Assembly: GCF_000745775.1 (NCBI RefSeq)
Contig: NZ_JQJY01000002.1
Coordinates: 620,001-684,000 of the forward strand
From: Flavobacterium sp. ASV13
Lineage (GTDB): Bacteria > Bacteroidota > Bacteroidia > Flavobacteriales > Flavobacteriaceae
Direction: 5' to 3'
DNA length: 64,000 nt
This document shows, one piece after another, positions 8,288 to 17,475 of the stretch (positions within the stretch are counted from its first letter, which is position 1; the number at the start of each line of letters is the position of its first letter). Under the pieces are notes generated by a model. That model ran no database searches, was not told the origin of the DNA, and saw only the letters and a list, made by a program, of their open reading frames with translations. The position numbers and the translations under genes are program-made.

Positions 8288-9472
8288 TTAGATAATATGT
8301 ATGCGCTTTTCCGGATTCATTCTGACAACTTTAAAATATTCTGAAGGCGATTTTCCGGTGTGCTTAAGAAAAGCTCTAAAACAGGTTGTTCTTGATTTGA
8401 AACCAGAACCCCAAGCCATTCCTTCCAGAGAAAGATCTTTCCATTCTGGGTCATTAATTTTTTCTTTAAAATATTCTATTCTTTTCAAGTTTACATAATC
8501 TTGAAAATGCAGATTAAATTCAGAATTAATTAAATTGGAAAGATGATGTACAGATATTCCGGTTTCATCGGCAATATCTCTTATTACCAAATCCTTTTTC
8601 AGAAAAAGTTCTCGTGAGGCAAAAATTTCCTCTAATTGCATCAAATACTGCTGTTTCTTTTCAACCGTAAGATCTTTAACAATTGGCAATGTGTTTTTTG
8701 ATTCGTTTTCTTGTATCACGAGCAGTTTCTCTTCAACGATTTGAAAATCATCATTGACTTCATTTGTATTTATATCATAGAATATTTGTGGCTTAAAATA
8801 AAGCCAGCTCACTGTAAAAACAAGTACAAATGAAATCAGTATGTAACAAGACAAATCGACTGTATAAACACTACTAACTAAAAAATAATGCACAAAAAGT
8901 GCCGAAAACAAAAACAAAATCACCAAATTATAAACTCGTATCCAGCTTAAAACTTTTATTCTGTTGAAATGATTTTTTTTGAATTTTTCTAAATCATAAT
9001 TCAAAACCATCATCGTCTGGCAAAATGCATAAAGCAGCCAAATAGACAAACTCAACATTGAAAATGGGCTTTGAATTTTAGGGGAAAATTTTTGTGCCAA
9101 TGGGAAATCAACCAAATTACCAATCCAAACACAAAATGTTAAACTAAAATAAATCAGAAAAGGCAAGAAATGAAGCCAGTCATATTTTTGAAATATACGA
9201 TCTGTAAACAATAGATTTCGGACATACAAAAAAGCACATGGCGCCACTAAAAACATAAAAGATTTCGTGATCATAAACAGATCAGGGAAAAAATTAAGAA
9301 CATTTGCCGACAAATAAAAATTATATACACTGACAACAGCAAGGCTAAATAAGAACAGTCCTAAAAAGAAACTCTTTGAGTAATTTCTTTTAGAAAACAG
9401 CACCATAAATGATGTCGCAAAGCCGACCATCGTTGCCATAAAAAAGAAAAGAGAAAGTACTATATCCAGCAT
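8288..9472 (-). CDS. membrane-anchored AraC-family regulator
   Basis: The first about 230 residues are strongly hydrophobic with about seven membrane spans (for example LFFFMATMVGFATSFMVLF, then LFSALFVHYFLVSS). A cytoplasmic linker of about 60 residues follows. The C-terminal 100 residues carry an AraC double helix-turn-helix: VIRDIADETGISVHHLSNLIN, then LSLEGMAWGSGFKSRTTCFRAFLKHTGKSPSEYF. Such 7-helix AraC proteins are known in Bacteroidota and are thought to sense a membrane or periplasmic cue directly. It sits inside the sulfatase/barrel cluster and is its only evident regulator, so autogenous control of the cluster is a reasonable guess. Confidence 0.85.
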   Translation of the reverse strand: MLDIVLSLFFFMATMVGFATSFMVLFSKRNYSKSFFLGLFLFSLAVVSVYNFYLSANVLNFFPDLFMITKSFMFLVAPCAFLYVRNLLFTDRIFQKYDWLHFLPFLIYFSLTFCVWIGNLVDFPLAQKFSPKIQSPFSMLSLSIWLLYAFCQTMMVLNYDLEKFKKNHFNRIKVLSWIRVYNLVILFLFSALFVHYFLVSSVYTVDLSCYILISFVLVFTVSWLYFKPQIFYDINTNEVNDDFQIVEEKLLVIQENESKNTLPIVKDLTVEKKQQYLMQLEEIFASRELFLKKDLVIRDIADETGISVHHLSNLINSEFNLHFQDYVNLKRIEYFKEKINDPEWKDLSLEGMAWGSGFKSRTTCFRAFLKHTGKSPSEYFKVVRMNPEKRIHII

Positions 9473-9550
9473 ATATTAGTTTTTTATAATTAATAATTGC
9501 TCCTTCTTAAAAAATAAATTTTAAAAGAAAGTTATGTACCATAACTCATA

Positions 9551-9595
9551 AAGACTACACTTATCTGTTGCCAGATAAGTATAAATGTCTTTATA
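9551..9595. other. stem-loop between DUF4136 and AraC genes
   Basis: ACTTATCTG (9559-9567) and CAGATAAGT (9572-9580) form a perfect 9-bp stem with a TTGC loop. An outer AAAGAC/GTCTTT pair adds a second short helix. There is no T-run, so it may be an RNA processing site or a DNA operator rather than a terminator. Confidence 0.5.
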
Positions 9596-9611
9596 AAATA
9601 AATTTAAAAGC

Positions 9612-10193
9612 TTATTTTTTAGCGAGACCTGGGGGAAAGCCTTCTAGTATTTTTTTAATTGCACCTGCAATAAATTCTTCCGGATTATCTGGTTTACTGT
9701 CGATTTGAGCATTACCTATTCCTTGCCAAAGCAGTTTTTGTGTTTTTGAAGAAACAATATCAATAACAAGCGAACCATCAACATAATCATATGAATTAAA
9801 TGTTGTTGTACCGCCACCCATCATAGCGCCGCCGCCCCAATATCCGTATGGACGATACATTCCTCCATAACCATAAAAATTAGTATCGGCAGTCACTTGA
9901 GTTTTGTTTTTTAATATAGAAACCGCATTGACTTTTAAATCAGGATTATCAGTTGATTCTACAAATCCTTTAGCGGTCATTTCGGCGCGAATTGCTTTTG
10001 CAACACGATCTGCATTAAGCTGATTTACCTGGCCTTCCTGGGCTTTTAAGTCATAGACCGTAAAAGTTTTGTATTGGCTAAAATTAGCAGAGTGATCGTA
10101 ATCTGTGGTAACTTTTACAGTTGGTGAACAACTGTAAAACAATCCCAATAAAATTAACGGAATTAGGCGAAGATTTGTTCTTTTAATATTCAT
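9612..10193 (-). CDS. DUF4136 lipoprotein
   Basis: A 193-residue probable lipoprotein. The signal segment LIPLILLGLFYSC puts the lipidated Cys at about residue 22, and the following SPTVKVTTDYDHSANFSQYKTF is the typical opening of DUF4136 proteins. The middle has a Gly/Tyr/Met-rich loop (YGYGGMYRPYGYWGGGAMM). The C-terminus LLWQGIGNAQID...PEEFIAGAIKKILEGFPP is the conserved end of the family. The function is unknown; members are periplasmic lipoproteins often found near envelope or transport genes, as here. It is separated from the upstream DUF2252 gene by 280 bases, so it may have its own promoter, though no TAnnTTTG was found there. Confidence 0.85.
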   Translation of the reverse strand: MNIKRTNLRLIPLILLGLFYSCSPTVKVTTDYDHSANFSQYKTFTVYDLKAQEGQVNQLNADRVAKAIRAEMTAKGFVESTDNPDLKVNAVSILKNKTQVTADTNFYGYGGMYRPYGYWGGGAMMGGGTTTFNSYDYVDGSLVIDIVSSKTQKLLWQGIGNAQIDSKPDNPEEFIAGAIKKILEGFPPGLAKK

Positions 10194-10473
10194 TGTTCTG
10201 ATATTTAAATTAATAATTAAATTAGTTTAACTCGAATGCTTTATTAAAATCATGTAAAATCTTTGGGGCGTTAATGTAATGTAAAATACCTGTTAAATTA
10301 ACACAAACAACTATTAAACAACACCTTAACATAGCCTAAAGATATATCATTTTCTTTAATTAACATAGTTTATTGCAAAAAATCTTACTTATTGCATTTG
10401 ATGATTTTATCTAAAATGTAAGTTTTGATTCTTACAAATCTTTTTTAAATCTGAGCGACTACATGAGTGCGAA

Positions 10474-11874
10474 TTACATTTCTGCCGAAATGGGCAATCT
10501 TCCTTCTTTTATGGCTTCGACCATTTTATTGTAATCCAATTCATTTTGATGTGCATATGACATTGAAAATTTAGAAATAGCATTCGCAAATTCATTGTTA
10601 TTGCCAATATATCCAGACAAAAGCGATGGATCACCAGATCGTGCATGTGCTCTTGCGAGTGCCCATCCACAGGCTTTGGCATAATCTGTCATATTTTCAG
10701 ATTTCATTATTTCTATAACTGGTTTTATCTTGGCATCACGAAGCTGACGGATATAAAAATATTTGCCTTTATCATCATTTGTCCATCCTAAAAACATATC
10801 TGGCGCTGATTGCATTAATTTTTGTCCCATTACAATTCGTTCTCCCTGATGAGGATATTTCCCTTTATTTTTTACGTTTGCTTCTAATACGCTTTTTCTG
10901 GCTTCTTTAAACTGCAAAAAAATTGGTTCTCCGGTAGCCGACATTAATAAACTTATGCCACAGAGTGTTCCAACACTTCCCACGCCTACTACTTTTATAG
11001 CAAAATCATGCATAGTATATCTGCTCAACAAAACTTGTTTATCTTCTGGAAGTGATTCTATATATCGTTTATGAGCCTGTTTAGCTTCTCTTAACGTATA
11101 ACTTTCTTCATCTCCCGAAGGATGATAAATCAATGGAGGGTCATCTTTTATTCTGGCCCGAACTCCATCTAAATAAGTCATTTTTGCAAATTCTTTTTCG
11201 TGAGCAATAGATTCGACGGCTTTTTTTATTCGTTTCTGCTGAAATTCTTTTAATTCTTCATCTTTTCCCAAATCAATAAGTTCTGCCAAATCAATATCAG
11301 CATACCAAATTTGAAGTGCCGATAATTTACTGTAATCAAGCATATGTCTTTTATAACTATCTGCAACATGCCATGCAAAAGCTTTGCAGTCTTTAACCGA
11401 AAATTTTCGCCACTTTCCTGCAATTGCAAAACTTGTTGCGAGCCTTTTTACATCCCATTCCCATGCGCCGGGAAATGTTTCATCAAAATCATTAATGTCA
11501 AAAACCAATTTACGTTCAGGAGTTGCAAAACCACCAAAATTCATTAAATGACAATCTCCACAAAGCTGCAGCTGTATTCCTGTGTTTGGTGTATTTGCTA
11601 AATCTGCAGCCATAATTGCGGCAGCACCTCGATAAAAAGCAAAAGGCGATTCGATCATTCTTCGATATCGGATAGGCAATAAACGCTCAAGCCTTCCTAT
11701 ACTTGTCTGAATCAAAATATCTACAGGATCTTTACGATCTTCAGGCGGTGTCCATTCCTGATGAGAAGAACGAGGCACATCTTTTCTGATCGCTGCACCA
11801 TTATCATAGCGTTCTGCTTTTGATGCTAATCGATCAAAAAAACTTTCGGCACTATCTGTTGCTTTTTCTGTCAT
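10474..11874 (-). CDS. DUF2252 protein, kinase-like fold suspected
   Basis: A 466-residue cytosolic protein without signal peptide that matches the DUF2252 family over its full length. The core CGDCHLMNFGGF followed by FDINDFDE and WEWDVKRLATSF recalls the catalytic HGDxHxxN and metal-binding IDxxD motifs of aminoglycoside/choline kinase-like phosphotransferases. A phosphotransferase activity is therefore suspected but unproven. It is the fourth gene of the minus-strand cluster, 74 bases after the outer-membrane barrel gene, and is the only clearly cytosolic enzyme there. No substrate can be read from the sequence. Confidence 0.85.
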   Translation of the reverse strand: MTEKATDSAESFFDRLASKAERYDNGAAIRKDVPRSSHQEWTPPEDRKDPVDILIQTSIGRLERLLPIRYRRMIESPFAFYRGAAAIMAADLANTPNTGIQLQLCGDCHLMNFGGFATPERKLVFDINDFDETFPGAWEWDVKRLATSFAIAGKWRKFSVKDCKAFAWHVADSYKRHMLDYSKLSALQIWYADIDLAELIDLGKDEELKEFQQKRIKKAVESIAHEKEFAKMTYLDGVRARIKDDPPLIYHPSGDEESYTLREAKQAHKRYIESLPEDKQVLLSRYTMHDFAIKVVGVGSVGTLCGISLLMSATGEPIFLQFKEARKSVLEANVKNKGKYPHQGERIVMGQKLMQSAPDMFLGWTNDDKGKYFYIRQLRDAKIKPVIEIMKSENMTDYAKACGWALARAHARSGDPSLLSGYIGNNNEFANAISKFSMSYAHQNELDYNKMVEAIKEGRLPISAEM

Positions 11875-11948
11875 GCAGATGATTTATCTAAACTCAATTC
11901 TATTTTTTTCTTTTGAAGTTTCAGCTTGTTGAAAGAAACTTAGAAATA

Positions 11949-12773
11949 TTATTTACCAGGAAATATAAATGCAACAACGGCTCTTAATCCCCAATCAGGT
12001 TTTATCGATTGGTGTCCAACAATTGGAATTAATGGCATTACAGCAAATTGCATAGTTTGGCCACCTAATTTTGTAATCGCGCCAACATTTGGGCTAAGTG
12101 TAATAAGAGTTGTATTTCCTTGCCAGTTTTGCGTAATTTCTGAAGTAATACCTAAACTTGCGCCACTTTTATAACTATGTGTCAGAAATAATTGTGTGTA
12201 AAACTGATTAAAATCTGCTCTGTCAGTATTTCCTGCTACGGACCAAATCTGATTGGCTAAAAAACCTATAGAAAGTCCTTTTCCCTGATGCATTACCAAA
12301 ACGCTTGGTCCAATTCCGAATTTTTCTGTTCCTAACAATTTTTCTGTAGCGGTTGGCACTAAAAAAGCAGGACCTGCACCAAAGATGATTCCCTTGGTTT
12401 TAGGAGCAAAAAATGCGGTAACTGTTGCATCGCTTAAACCAAACTCATGTGTGTTTTGTCCCGTAACATCTTGCTGATCTACAACTGGAAGAATATAACG
12501 AGTAATTAAATTTAGATTTTCACTTAATTTAAAAGGCACAACAGGCTGAATATTAATCTGATATTTTATTCCATTATAAGGACCAATACCGTAAGTAATA
12601 TTATTTTGCAACGGGACACTAATTAAACTCGCCACTGGATTTGCCATTTTATCGGCAAGTTCTTGTGCGCTTGCTCCGGCTTTTTCTTCTTGCGCGAATG
12701 CTGAAAAATTTAAAAGAATTAAAAACATACTGAACAAAAATTTTGCAGTGGCATATATTCTAAATCGGTTCAT
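11949..12773 (-). CDS. outer-membrane barrel protein (neuromedin U-like/transporter family)
   Basis: A 274-residue exported protein (signal segment about 9-27, ending SAFAQ). It is dominated by amphipathic beta strands and aromatic end residues, and its last residue block AVVAFIFPGK resembles the C-terminal strand of outer-membrane barrels. The pattern LISVPLQNNITYGIGPYNG and QPVVPFKLSENLNLITRYILP is that of proteins often labelled 'neuromedin U' or 'transporter' in databases. It is 53 bases downstream of the HAD-phosphatase gene and 74 before DUF2252, so it belongs to the same operon. A porin role for a sulfated or phosphorylated compound is possible from context only. Confidence 0.7.
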   Translation of the reverse strand: MNRFRIYATAKFLFSMFLILLNFSAFAQEEKAGASAQELADKMANPVASLISVPLQNNITYGIGPYNGIKYQINIQPVVPFKLSENLNLITRYILPVVDQQDVTGQNTHEFGLSDATVTAFFAPKTKGIIFGAGPAFLVPTATEKLLGTEKFGIGPSVLVMHQGKGLSIGFLANQIWSVAGNTDRADFNQFYTQLFLTHSYKSGASLGITSEITQNWQGNTTLITLSPNVGAITKLGGQTMQFAVMPLIPIVGHQSIKPDWGLRAVVAFIFPGK

Positions 12774-12826
12774 AATAATTCTTTTTAAGATTTATAACAA
12801 TTTTCGACTTCTGATGGAACTCATAA

Positions 12827-13843
12827 TTATTTATCTGCGAAAACCTTTTTCCAATCGTCTTTAATACTCACAACATGATATTTGTATTTTGCAGCAGTAT
12901 TTAATGATAGATTATCTTTTTCCTGATAATTGTATTCTCTAATCGAATCGTTATGATTTACAATTAATTGAAACGAAGGATATTTGCTTCCTGAAGAATA
13001 TCGTAACATGGCAAGATCTCCAGCTCCGCCTTCATTTCCGCAGGCAAAAACTGGTCGTTGTCCAATGTGTAATTGTATACCGACAGGTTTTCCTTCTTTA
13101 TCATTAAAATGATCTAAAGCAGGTTCTCTTAAAACTGCATTTTTAGCATCATCAAATTTATATTTAAAAGAAGTACCAACAACCTGATCTTTCGGAATCC
13201 CATAAAAATCCTGTGATATTGCTCTAACAACTTCAACTGTTCCACCAGTTACAATAAAAGTTTTGAATCCGTTTGCACGGAGATAATTCAGTAACTCCAA
13301 TTGTGGCTGATATCTAATTTGTTTTATCGGAACATTTTTACCCGGATATTGGGCTCCAGAAAAGAACTCTTTTGTTGAAGCTTCAAATTCATCTTCGGTC
13401 ATTCCTGTATGCGTTGCGGCAACCAATTCTATAAGTGCTTTATCTCCGCCTTTTTCAAAATAAGTCTTGTCTTTTTCTACAACGGCTTTAAAAGGCTGTT
13501 TTTGTGCCAAAGCTGGATTAGCTTCAACCATTTTTTTAACTCTGTAAAAAGCAAATAATTCCTGAACATAAGGCTTTTCAGCCCAAAGTGTTCCGTCATT
13601 ATCAAAGGTTGCGATTCTGTTTTCTACCGGAATAAAATCCGGGCTTCCTTCTTTGGTTACTTTTTCAACATAAGCAATAATGTCTTTTTTTAGAGCTCTG
13701 TCATTCCAGCTTGGCAAAGGATCACCGCTGGTTACAGCAGTTGCTGTGCTATCTTTTGGATTAACAGCTGTACTTTCTTCTGATTTTTTACATGAAACAA
13801 ATAAAAAAAGAAGCACAGGTATTAGTACTATTTTTTTATACAT
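12827..13843 (-). CDS. HAD-superfamily phosphatase, exported lipoprotein
   Basis: A haloacid-dehalogenase fold hydrolase close to the phosphoserine-phosphatase branch. Motif I is FDNDGTLW, motif II is FIVTGGT, and motif IV is GNEGGAGDLAML, so the nucleophile Asp, phosphate-binding Thr and metal ligands are all present. The chosen ATG gives MYKKIVLIPVLLFLFVSCKK, a clear lipoprotein signal with the lipid Cys near residue 18. The longer frame from 13876 would bury this signal behind 11 residues. A periplasmic phosphatase next to an exported sulfatase suggests both strip charged groups from one substrate. Confidence 0.85.
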   Translation of the reverse strand: MYKKIVLIPVLLFLFVSCKKSEESTAVNPKDSTATAVTSGDPLPSWNDRALKKDIIAYVEKVTKEGSPDFIPVENRIATFDNDGTLWAEKPYVQELFAFYRVKKMVEANPALAQKQPFKAVVEKDKTYFEKGGDKALIELVAATHTGMTEDEFEASTKEFFSGAQYPGKNVPIKQIRYQPQLELLNYLRANGFKTFIVTGGTVEVVRAISQDFYGIPKDQVVGTSFKYKFDDAKNAVLREPALDHFNDKEGKPVGIQLHIGQRPVFACGNEGGAGDLAMLRYSSGSKYPSFQLIVNHNDSIREYNYQEKDNLSLNTAAKYKYHVVSIKDDWKKVFADK

Positions 13844-13907
13844 AACAAAAATATTAAGTGAAAGAAAACAGGACATAAAAGCCCTGTTTCCTTTAATTAT
13901 CTATACT

Positions 13908-15587
13908 TTATTTTTTCTTTTTTGAAGTATCTTCTGCATCTTCTTTTAATTTAGGCATTACATTTTTTTCTATATATTGTTTTGCCTTAATATCTTTCAT
14001 TGCTTCTTCCATGATAGTATAAGCAGAGAAACTTGGCGGAATTGATCTTGGTGGATATTCTTTAAATGTTTCTGCAAATACCACTACATCTTGTATTGCA
14101 CCATACATTGAACCAACATGATTCATCTGCCAGTCCCAAAATGTATTTGAAGTAATATCAGCTCTTTCAAAAGGATCTTGAAATAAATTGAATGTTTTTT
14201 GCAAACGAAGTTTAGTAAACGGCTCAGCCCAAACTCCAAGTGTACCTTCCAAACGCTGTTCCGCAAAAACATATTTATAATCCCCTTCTCTTAAAGCAAC
14301 TAAAAGACCATCATCATCTGTATAGAAGAATTTATCTCTCGCACTTTTTTGTGTTTTGCCTTCTAAAAATTTACTTTGATCAAAACCGTCTAAATGGACT
14401 TTGTATGATTTTCCGTTTGCAGTGTAACCTTTTAAAAGTTTGTTAGTTAAATCTGGCTCACCAGCAATTGAAGCCAAAGTTGGCATCCAGTCATTATGGC
14501 TCATTAATTCAGTAGTTACAGTTCCTGGTTTAATATGACCTGGCCAACGCACAATACAAGGTACACGGAAAGCTCCTTCCCAGTTTGTGTTTTTTTCTGA
14601 ACGATATGGTGTCATTGCACCATCAGGCCAGGTATTCATGTGAGGACCATTATCTGTAGAATAAACAACAATTGTATTATCAGCAATTCCTAAATCGTCT
14701 AATGCTTTTAAGATACTTCCGATAGTTTCGTCATGTTCAATCATACCATCAATATATTCACTGTCTCCGTGTGTGTATCTTCCTCTGTGTTCTGCTCTAA
14801 CGTGTGTACGAAGGTGCATACGTGTTGCGTTGAACCAACAGAAAAATGGTTTTCCAGCAGCGTTTTGTCTTTTAATAAAATCAATAGCTGCTGCTGATGT
14901 TTCATCATCAACTGTTTCCATTCTTTTTTTAGTAAGCGCTCCGGTATCTTCGATTTTTTGTTTTCCAACTCTTCCAAAACGTGGATCAGTTGTTGCGTCA
15001 TCAACATTTGTTGCCGTACATTTTAAAACGCCTCTTGGTCCAAATTTTTTCAAATATTCGGGATCTTTAGGATAATCTGGCAATTCTGGTTCTTCTTCTG
15101 CATTTAAGTGATACAGATTTCCGAAGAATTCGTCAAAACCATTCACAGTTGGCAAACTTTCGTTTCGGTCTCCAACGTGGTTTTTACCAAATTGTCCTGT
15201 TGCATAACCCAAGTTTTTCATTATTCCACCAATAGAAGGATCTAACTGACTCATACCCATTGGCGCTCCCGGAAAACCAACTTTTGTAAGTCCGGTTCTA
15301 AGACCGTGCTGTCCTGTTAAAAAAGCGGCACGACCTGCTGTACAGCTTTGTTCTCCATAATAATGAAGAAAACGTAATCCTTCATTTGCTAAACGGTCAA
15401 TGTTGGGTGTTGTATAACCCATAACTCCATCACTATAAGCACTAATATTAGTAGTTCCAATATCATCACCCCAAAGTATCAAAATGTTAGGCTTTTTGTT
15501 TTGGGCCGAAAGTGACAGGCTTGAACATATTAATGCAAATATTATCATCGCATTATTAAATCTGCAGTAAAACTTAATTTGTTTCAT
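13908..15587 (-). CDS. arylsulfatase (Cys-type, formylglycine-dependent)
   Basis: A 559-residue S1-family sulfatase with signal peptide (about 13-29, SLSLSAQ). It has the metal site GDDIG near residue 40, the active-site signature CTAGR at 82-86 whose Cys is converted to formylglycine, and later GKNHVGDR and STDNGPHMNTWPDGAMTPYRSEK blocks typical of the family. A Cys-type sulfatase needs an anaerobic-type (anSME) or FGE maturase, which is not in this window. It is the first gene of the minus-strand cluster and has 449 bases of leader DNA containing two palindromes. The substrate is unknown; no glycosidase or SusCD pair adjoins it, so a small arylsulfate or lipid is as likely as a polysaccharide. 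Confidence 0.92.
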   Translation of the reverse strand: MKQIKFYCRFNNAMIIFALICSSLSLSAQNKKPNILILWGDDIGTTNISAYSDGVMGYTTPNIDRLANEGLRFLHYYGEQSCTAGRAAFLTGQHGLRTGLTKVGFPGAPMGMSQLDPSIGGIMKNLGYATGQFGKNHVGDRNESLPTVNGFDEFFGNLYHLNAEEEPELPDYPKDPEYLKKFGPRGVLKCTATNVDDATTDPRFGRVGKQKIEDTGALTKKRMETVDDETSAAAIDFIKRQNAAGKPFFCWFNATRMHLRTHVRAEHRGRYTHGDSEYIDGMIEHDETIGSILKALDDLGIADNTIVVYSTDNGPHMNTWPDGAMTPYRSEKNTNWEGAFRVPCIVRWPGHIKPGTVTTELMSHNDWMPTLASIAGEPDLTNKLLKGYTANGKSYKVHLDGFDQSKFLEGKTQKSARDKFFYTDDDGLLVALREGDYKYVFAEQRLEGTLGVWAEPFTKLRLQKTFNLFQDPFERADITSNTFWDWQMNHVGSMYGAIQDVVVFAETFKEYPPRSIPPSFSAYTIMEEAMKDIKAKQYIEKNVMPKLKEDAEDTSKKKK

Positions 15588-15803
15588 GGTAATAAAATTT
15601 GTTAATAATTAGTGTTATAAAGAGATGTGCTTATAAAAGCAAAAATGTCAGGGCTTTTCTTTAAAAATCATTTCGAGAAAATCACTGTTTCAAAATTTTA
15701 TTGGCAGTAAAAACCGATAAAAATGAAATCAAGAATTTTCTTAATTTTTTTTTTAAAGAACTCAAAATTAGCTAATAAAAAACCTGACTACAGTATTTTT
15801 GAG

Positions 15804-15835
15804 CCACGACGTGGTTTCATTTTATAAAATGAAAC
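15804..15835. promoter_or_regulatory. two adjoining palindromes upstream of the arylsulfatase
   Basis: CCACG-A-CGTGG (15804-15814) shares its last G with a perfect 22-bp palindrome at 15814-15835, whose left arm is GTTTCATTTTA. They lie about 220 bases upstream of the sulfatase ATG in an otherwise featureless 449-base gap (15588-16036). The second has no loop and no T-run, so a protein-binding site is more likely than a terminator. Confidence 0.5.
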
Positions 15836-15985
15836 GTTAAAAAAGGAACTTTATAAGAAATTGTTATAGCGTTTTGCAAAATTTCTTAAACAAAAGAGGA
15901 GATTTTGATTATCTTAAATTATTACTCTTAAAGAAGAAGTTTTTGTTCCGATTCTACAACTTGAATTAAGTTTTCAAAAAAGGGC

Positions 15986-16016
15986 AAAAAAAAAGCCATT
16001 CTTTCGAATGGCTTTT
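15986..16016 (-). terminator. terminator of pyk
   Basis: AAAAGCCATTC (15991-16001) pairs perfectly with GAATGGCTTTT (16006-16016) around a TTTC loop. A long A-run on the plus strand gives a T-run in the minus-strand transcript, 21 bases after the pyk stop codon. Confidence 0.9.
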
Positions 16017-16036
16017 AGTATATCTTAAAAAGAAAA

Positions 16037-17470
16037 CTATTCTATTTCAGAAACTCTCATGGTATTTACCATTCCTTTATCTTTAATAGGCATAGCTGCA
16101 AGGTTAATTAAATAATCACCTTTAGTCGCATATCCTTTTTCAACTGCAATTTTATTTACATCTGTTACAGTATCATCTGTACTTTCTTCATTATCATAGA
16201 AGAAAGATTTAACTCCCCATAATAAATTCAATTGTGTTAAAATTCTTCTGTTTGAAGTAAACACTAAAATATGAGCAGAAGATGGTCTCCAAGCTGAAAT
16301 CTGGAAAGCAGTATAACCGCTGTTTGTTAACGTACAAATTGCTTTTGCACTGATTTCATTAGCTAATAAAGCTGCTTGGTGACAAACTGTTTTAGTAACA
16401 AAACGTTTTGTTTTGATTTGTGGTGTATTTTGTGGTACTTGAATTAGCGGAGAATCCTCAACAGCCTCGCAAATTTGCGCCATTCTTTGAATTACTTGTA
16501 CAGGGTAATTTCCTGTTGCAGTTTCTCCAGACAACATTACAGCATCTGCACCGTCCATTACTGAATTTGCAACGTCGTTTACTTCAGCTCTTGTTGGAGT
16601 TAAACTTGTAATCATTGTTTCCATCATTTGTGTAGCAACGATAACTGGAATTCTAGCCGTTTTAGCTCTACGGATCAAATCTTTTTGTACCAATGGAACT
16701 TCGTGAGCAGGAAGCTCAACACCTAGATCTCCACGAGCAACCATTAATCCATCACAATATGCTACAATTTTGTCCATGTTCTCTAAAGCTTCTGGCATTT
16801 CAATTTTAGCAATAATTGGGATTTTAACTTCTGAATGCTTAGCGATAAGTTCTTGTAAATCTTGTAAATCGCGAGGAGTTTTCACAAATGAAAGTGCGAT
16901 CCAATCTACTTTTTGCTCAATTGCAAAAATCGCATCTGCAATATCTTTTTCAGTTAAAGCCGGTAAAGAGATTTTTGTGTTTGGAAGATTAACTCCTTTT
17001 TTAGATTTTAATTCTCCACCCTGAATAACTTTAGCAACAACTTCTGTCTTTTTATCTGTAGAAACGATTTCAAAAATAAGTTTACCATCGTCAAGCAAAA
17101 TACGCTCTCCAACATTTACATCATTTGGGAAATTTTGATATTTCATAAATGCTTTTTTCGCATTTCCGATAATATCTTCTGCTGTTGTGAAAGTAATTTC
17201 ATCACCATCATGTACAACAGTTCCTTCTTCCATTACACCAACTCTAAGTTTTGGTCCTTGCAAATCTCCTAAAATTGCTGTAGTGTAACCAAACTCTTCA
17301 TTTAGACCTCTAATGATATCGATTTTTTCTTTTACTCCTTCGTAATCTGCATGCGAAAAATTGATTCTAAACACATTAACCCCTGCCTCGATCATATCCT
17401 TGATAATCTCTCTTGTACTACATGCGGGACCAAGTGTAGCAACAATTTTGGTTTTCTTGTTTGTTAACAT
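16037..17470 (-). CDS. pyk: pyruvate kinase
   Basis: The final ATP-forming step of glycolysis, converting phosphoenolpyruvate to pyruvate in the cytosol. All the family marks are there: TKIVATLGPAC at the start, FRINFSHADYE, the active-site block IIAKIEMPEALENMD with the catalytic Lys, GLMVARGDLGVELP, and SVMDGADAVMLSGETATGNYP. At 477 residues it has the usual bacterial length. It follows the IPExxxVDY gene by 5 bases, so they are co-transcribed, and a terminator follows. Confidence 0.97.
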   Translation of the reverse strand: MLTNKKTKIVATLGPACSTREIIKDMIEAGVNVFRINFSHADYEGVKEKIDIIRGLNEEFGYTTAILGDLQGPKLRVGVMEEGTVVHDGDEITFTTAEDIIGNAKKAFMKYQNFPNDVNVGERILLDDGKLIFEIVSTDKKTEVVAKVIQGGELKSKKGVNLPNTKISLPALTEKDIADAIFAIEQKVDWIALSFVKTPRDLQDLQELIAKHSEVKIPIIAKIEMPEALENMDKIVAYCDGLMVARGDLGVELPAHEVPLVQKDLIRRAKTARIPVIVATQMMETMITSLTPTRAEVNDVANSVMDGADAVMLSGETATGNYPVQVIQRMAQICEAVEDSPLIQVPQNTPQIKTKRFVTKTVCHQAALLANEISAKAICTLTNSGYTAFQISAWRPSSAHILVFTSNRRILTQLNLLWGVKSFFYDNEESTDDTVTDVNKIAVEKGYATKGDYLINLAAMPIKDKGMVNTMRVSEIE

Positions 17471-17475
17471 TTTTT

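Noticed and set aside
14741..15075. Overlapping open frames on both strands inside the arylsulfatase gene
   Set aside because: The sulfatase frame has full family motifs throughout; the other frames are shadows.
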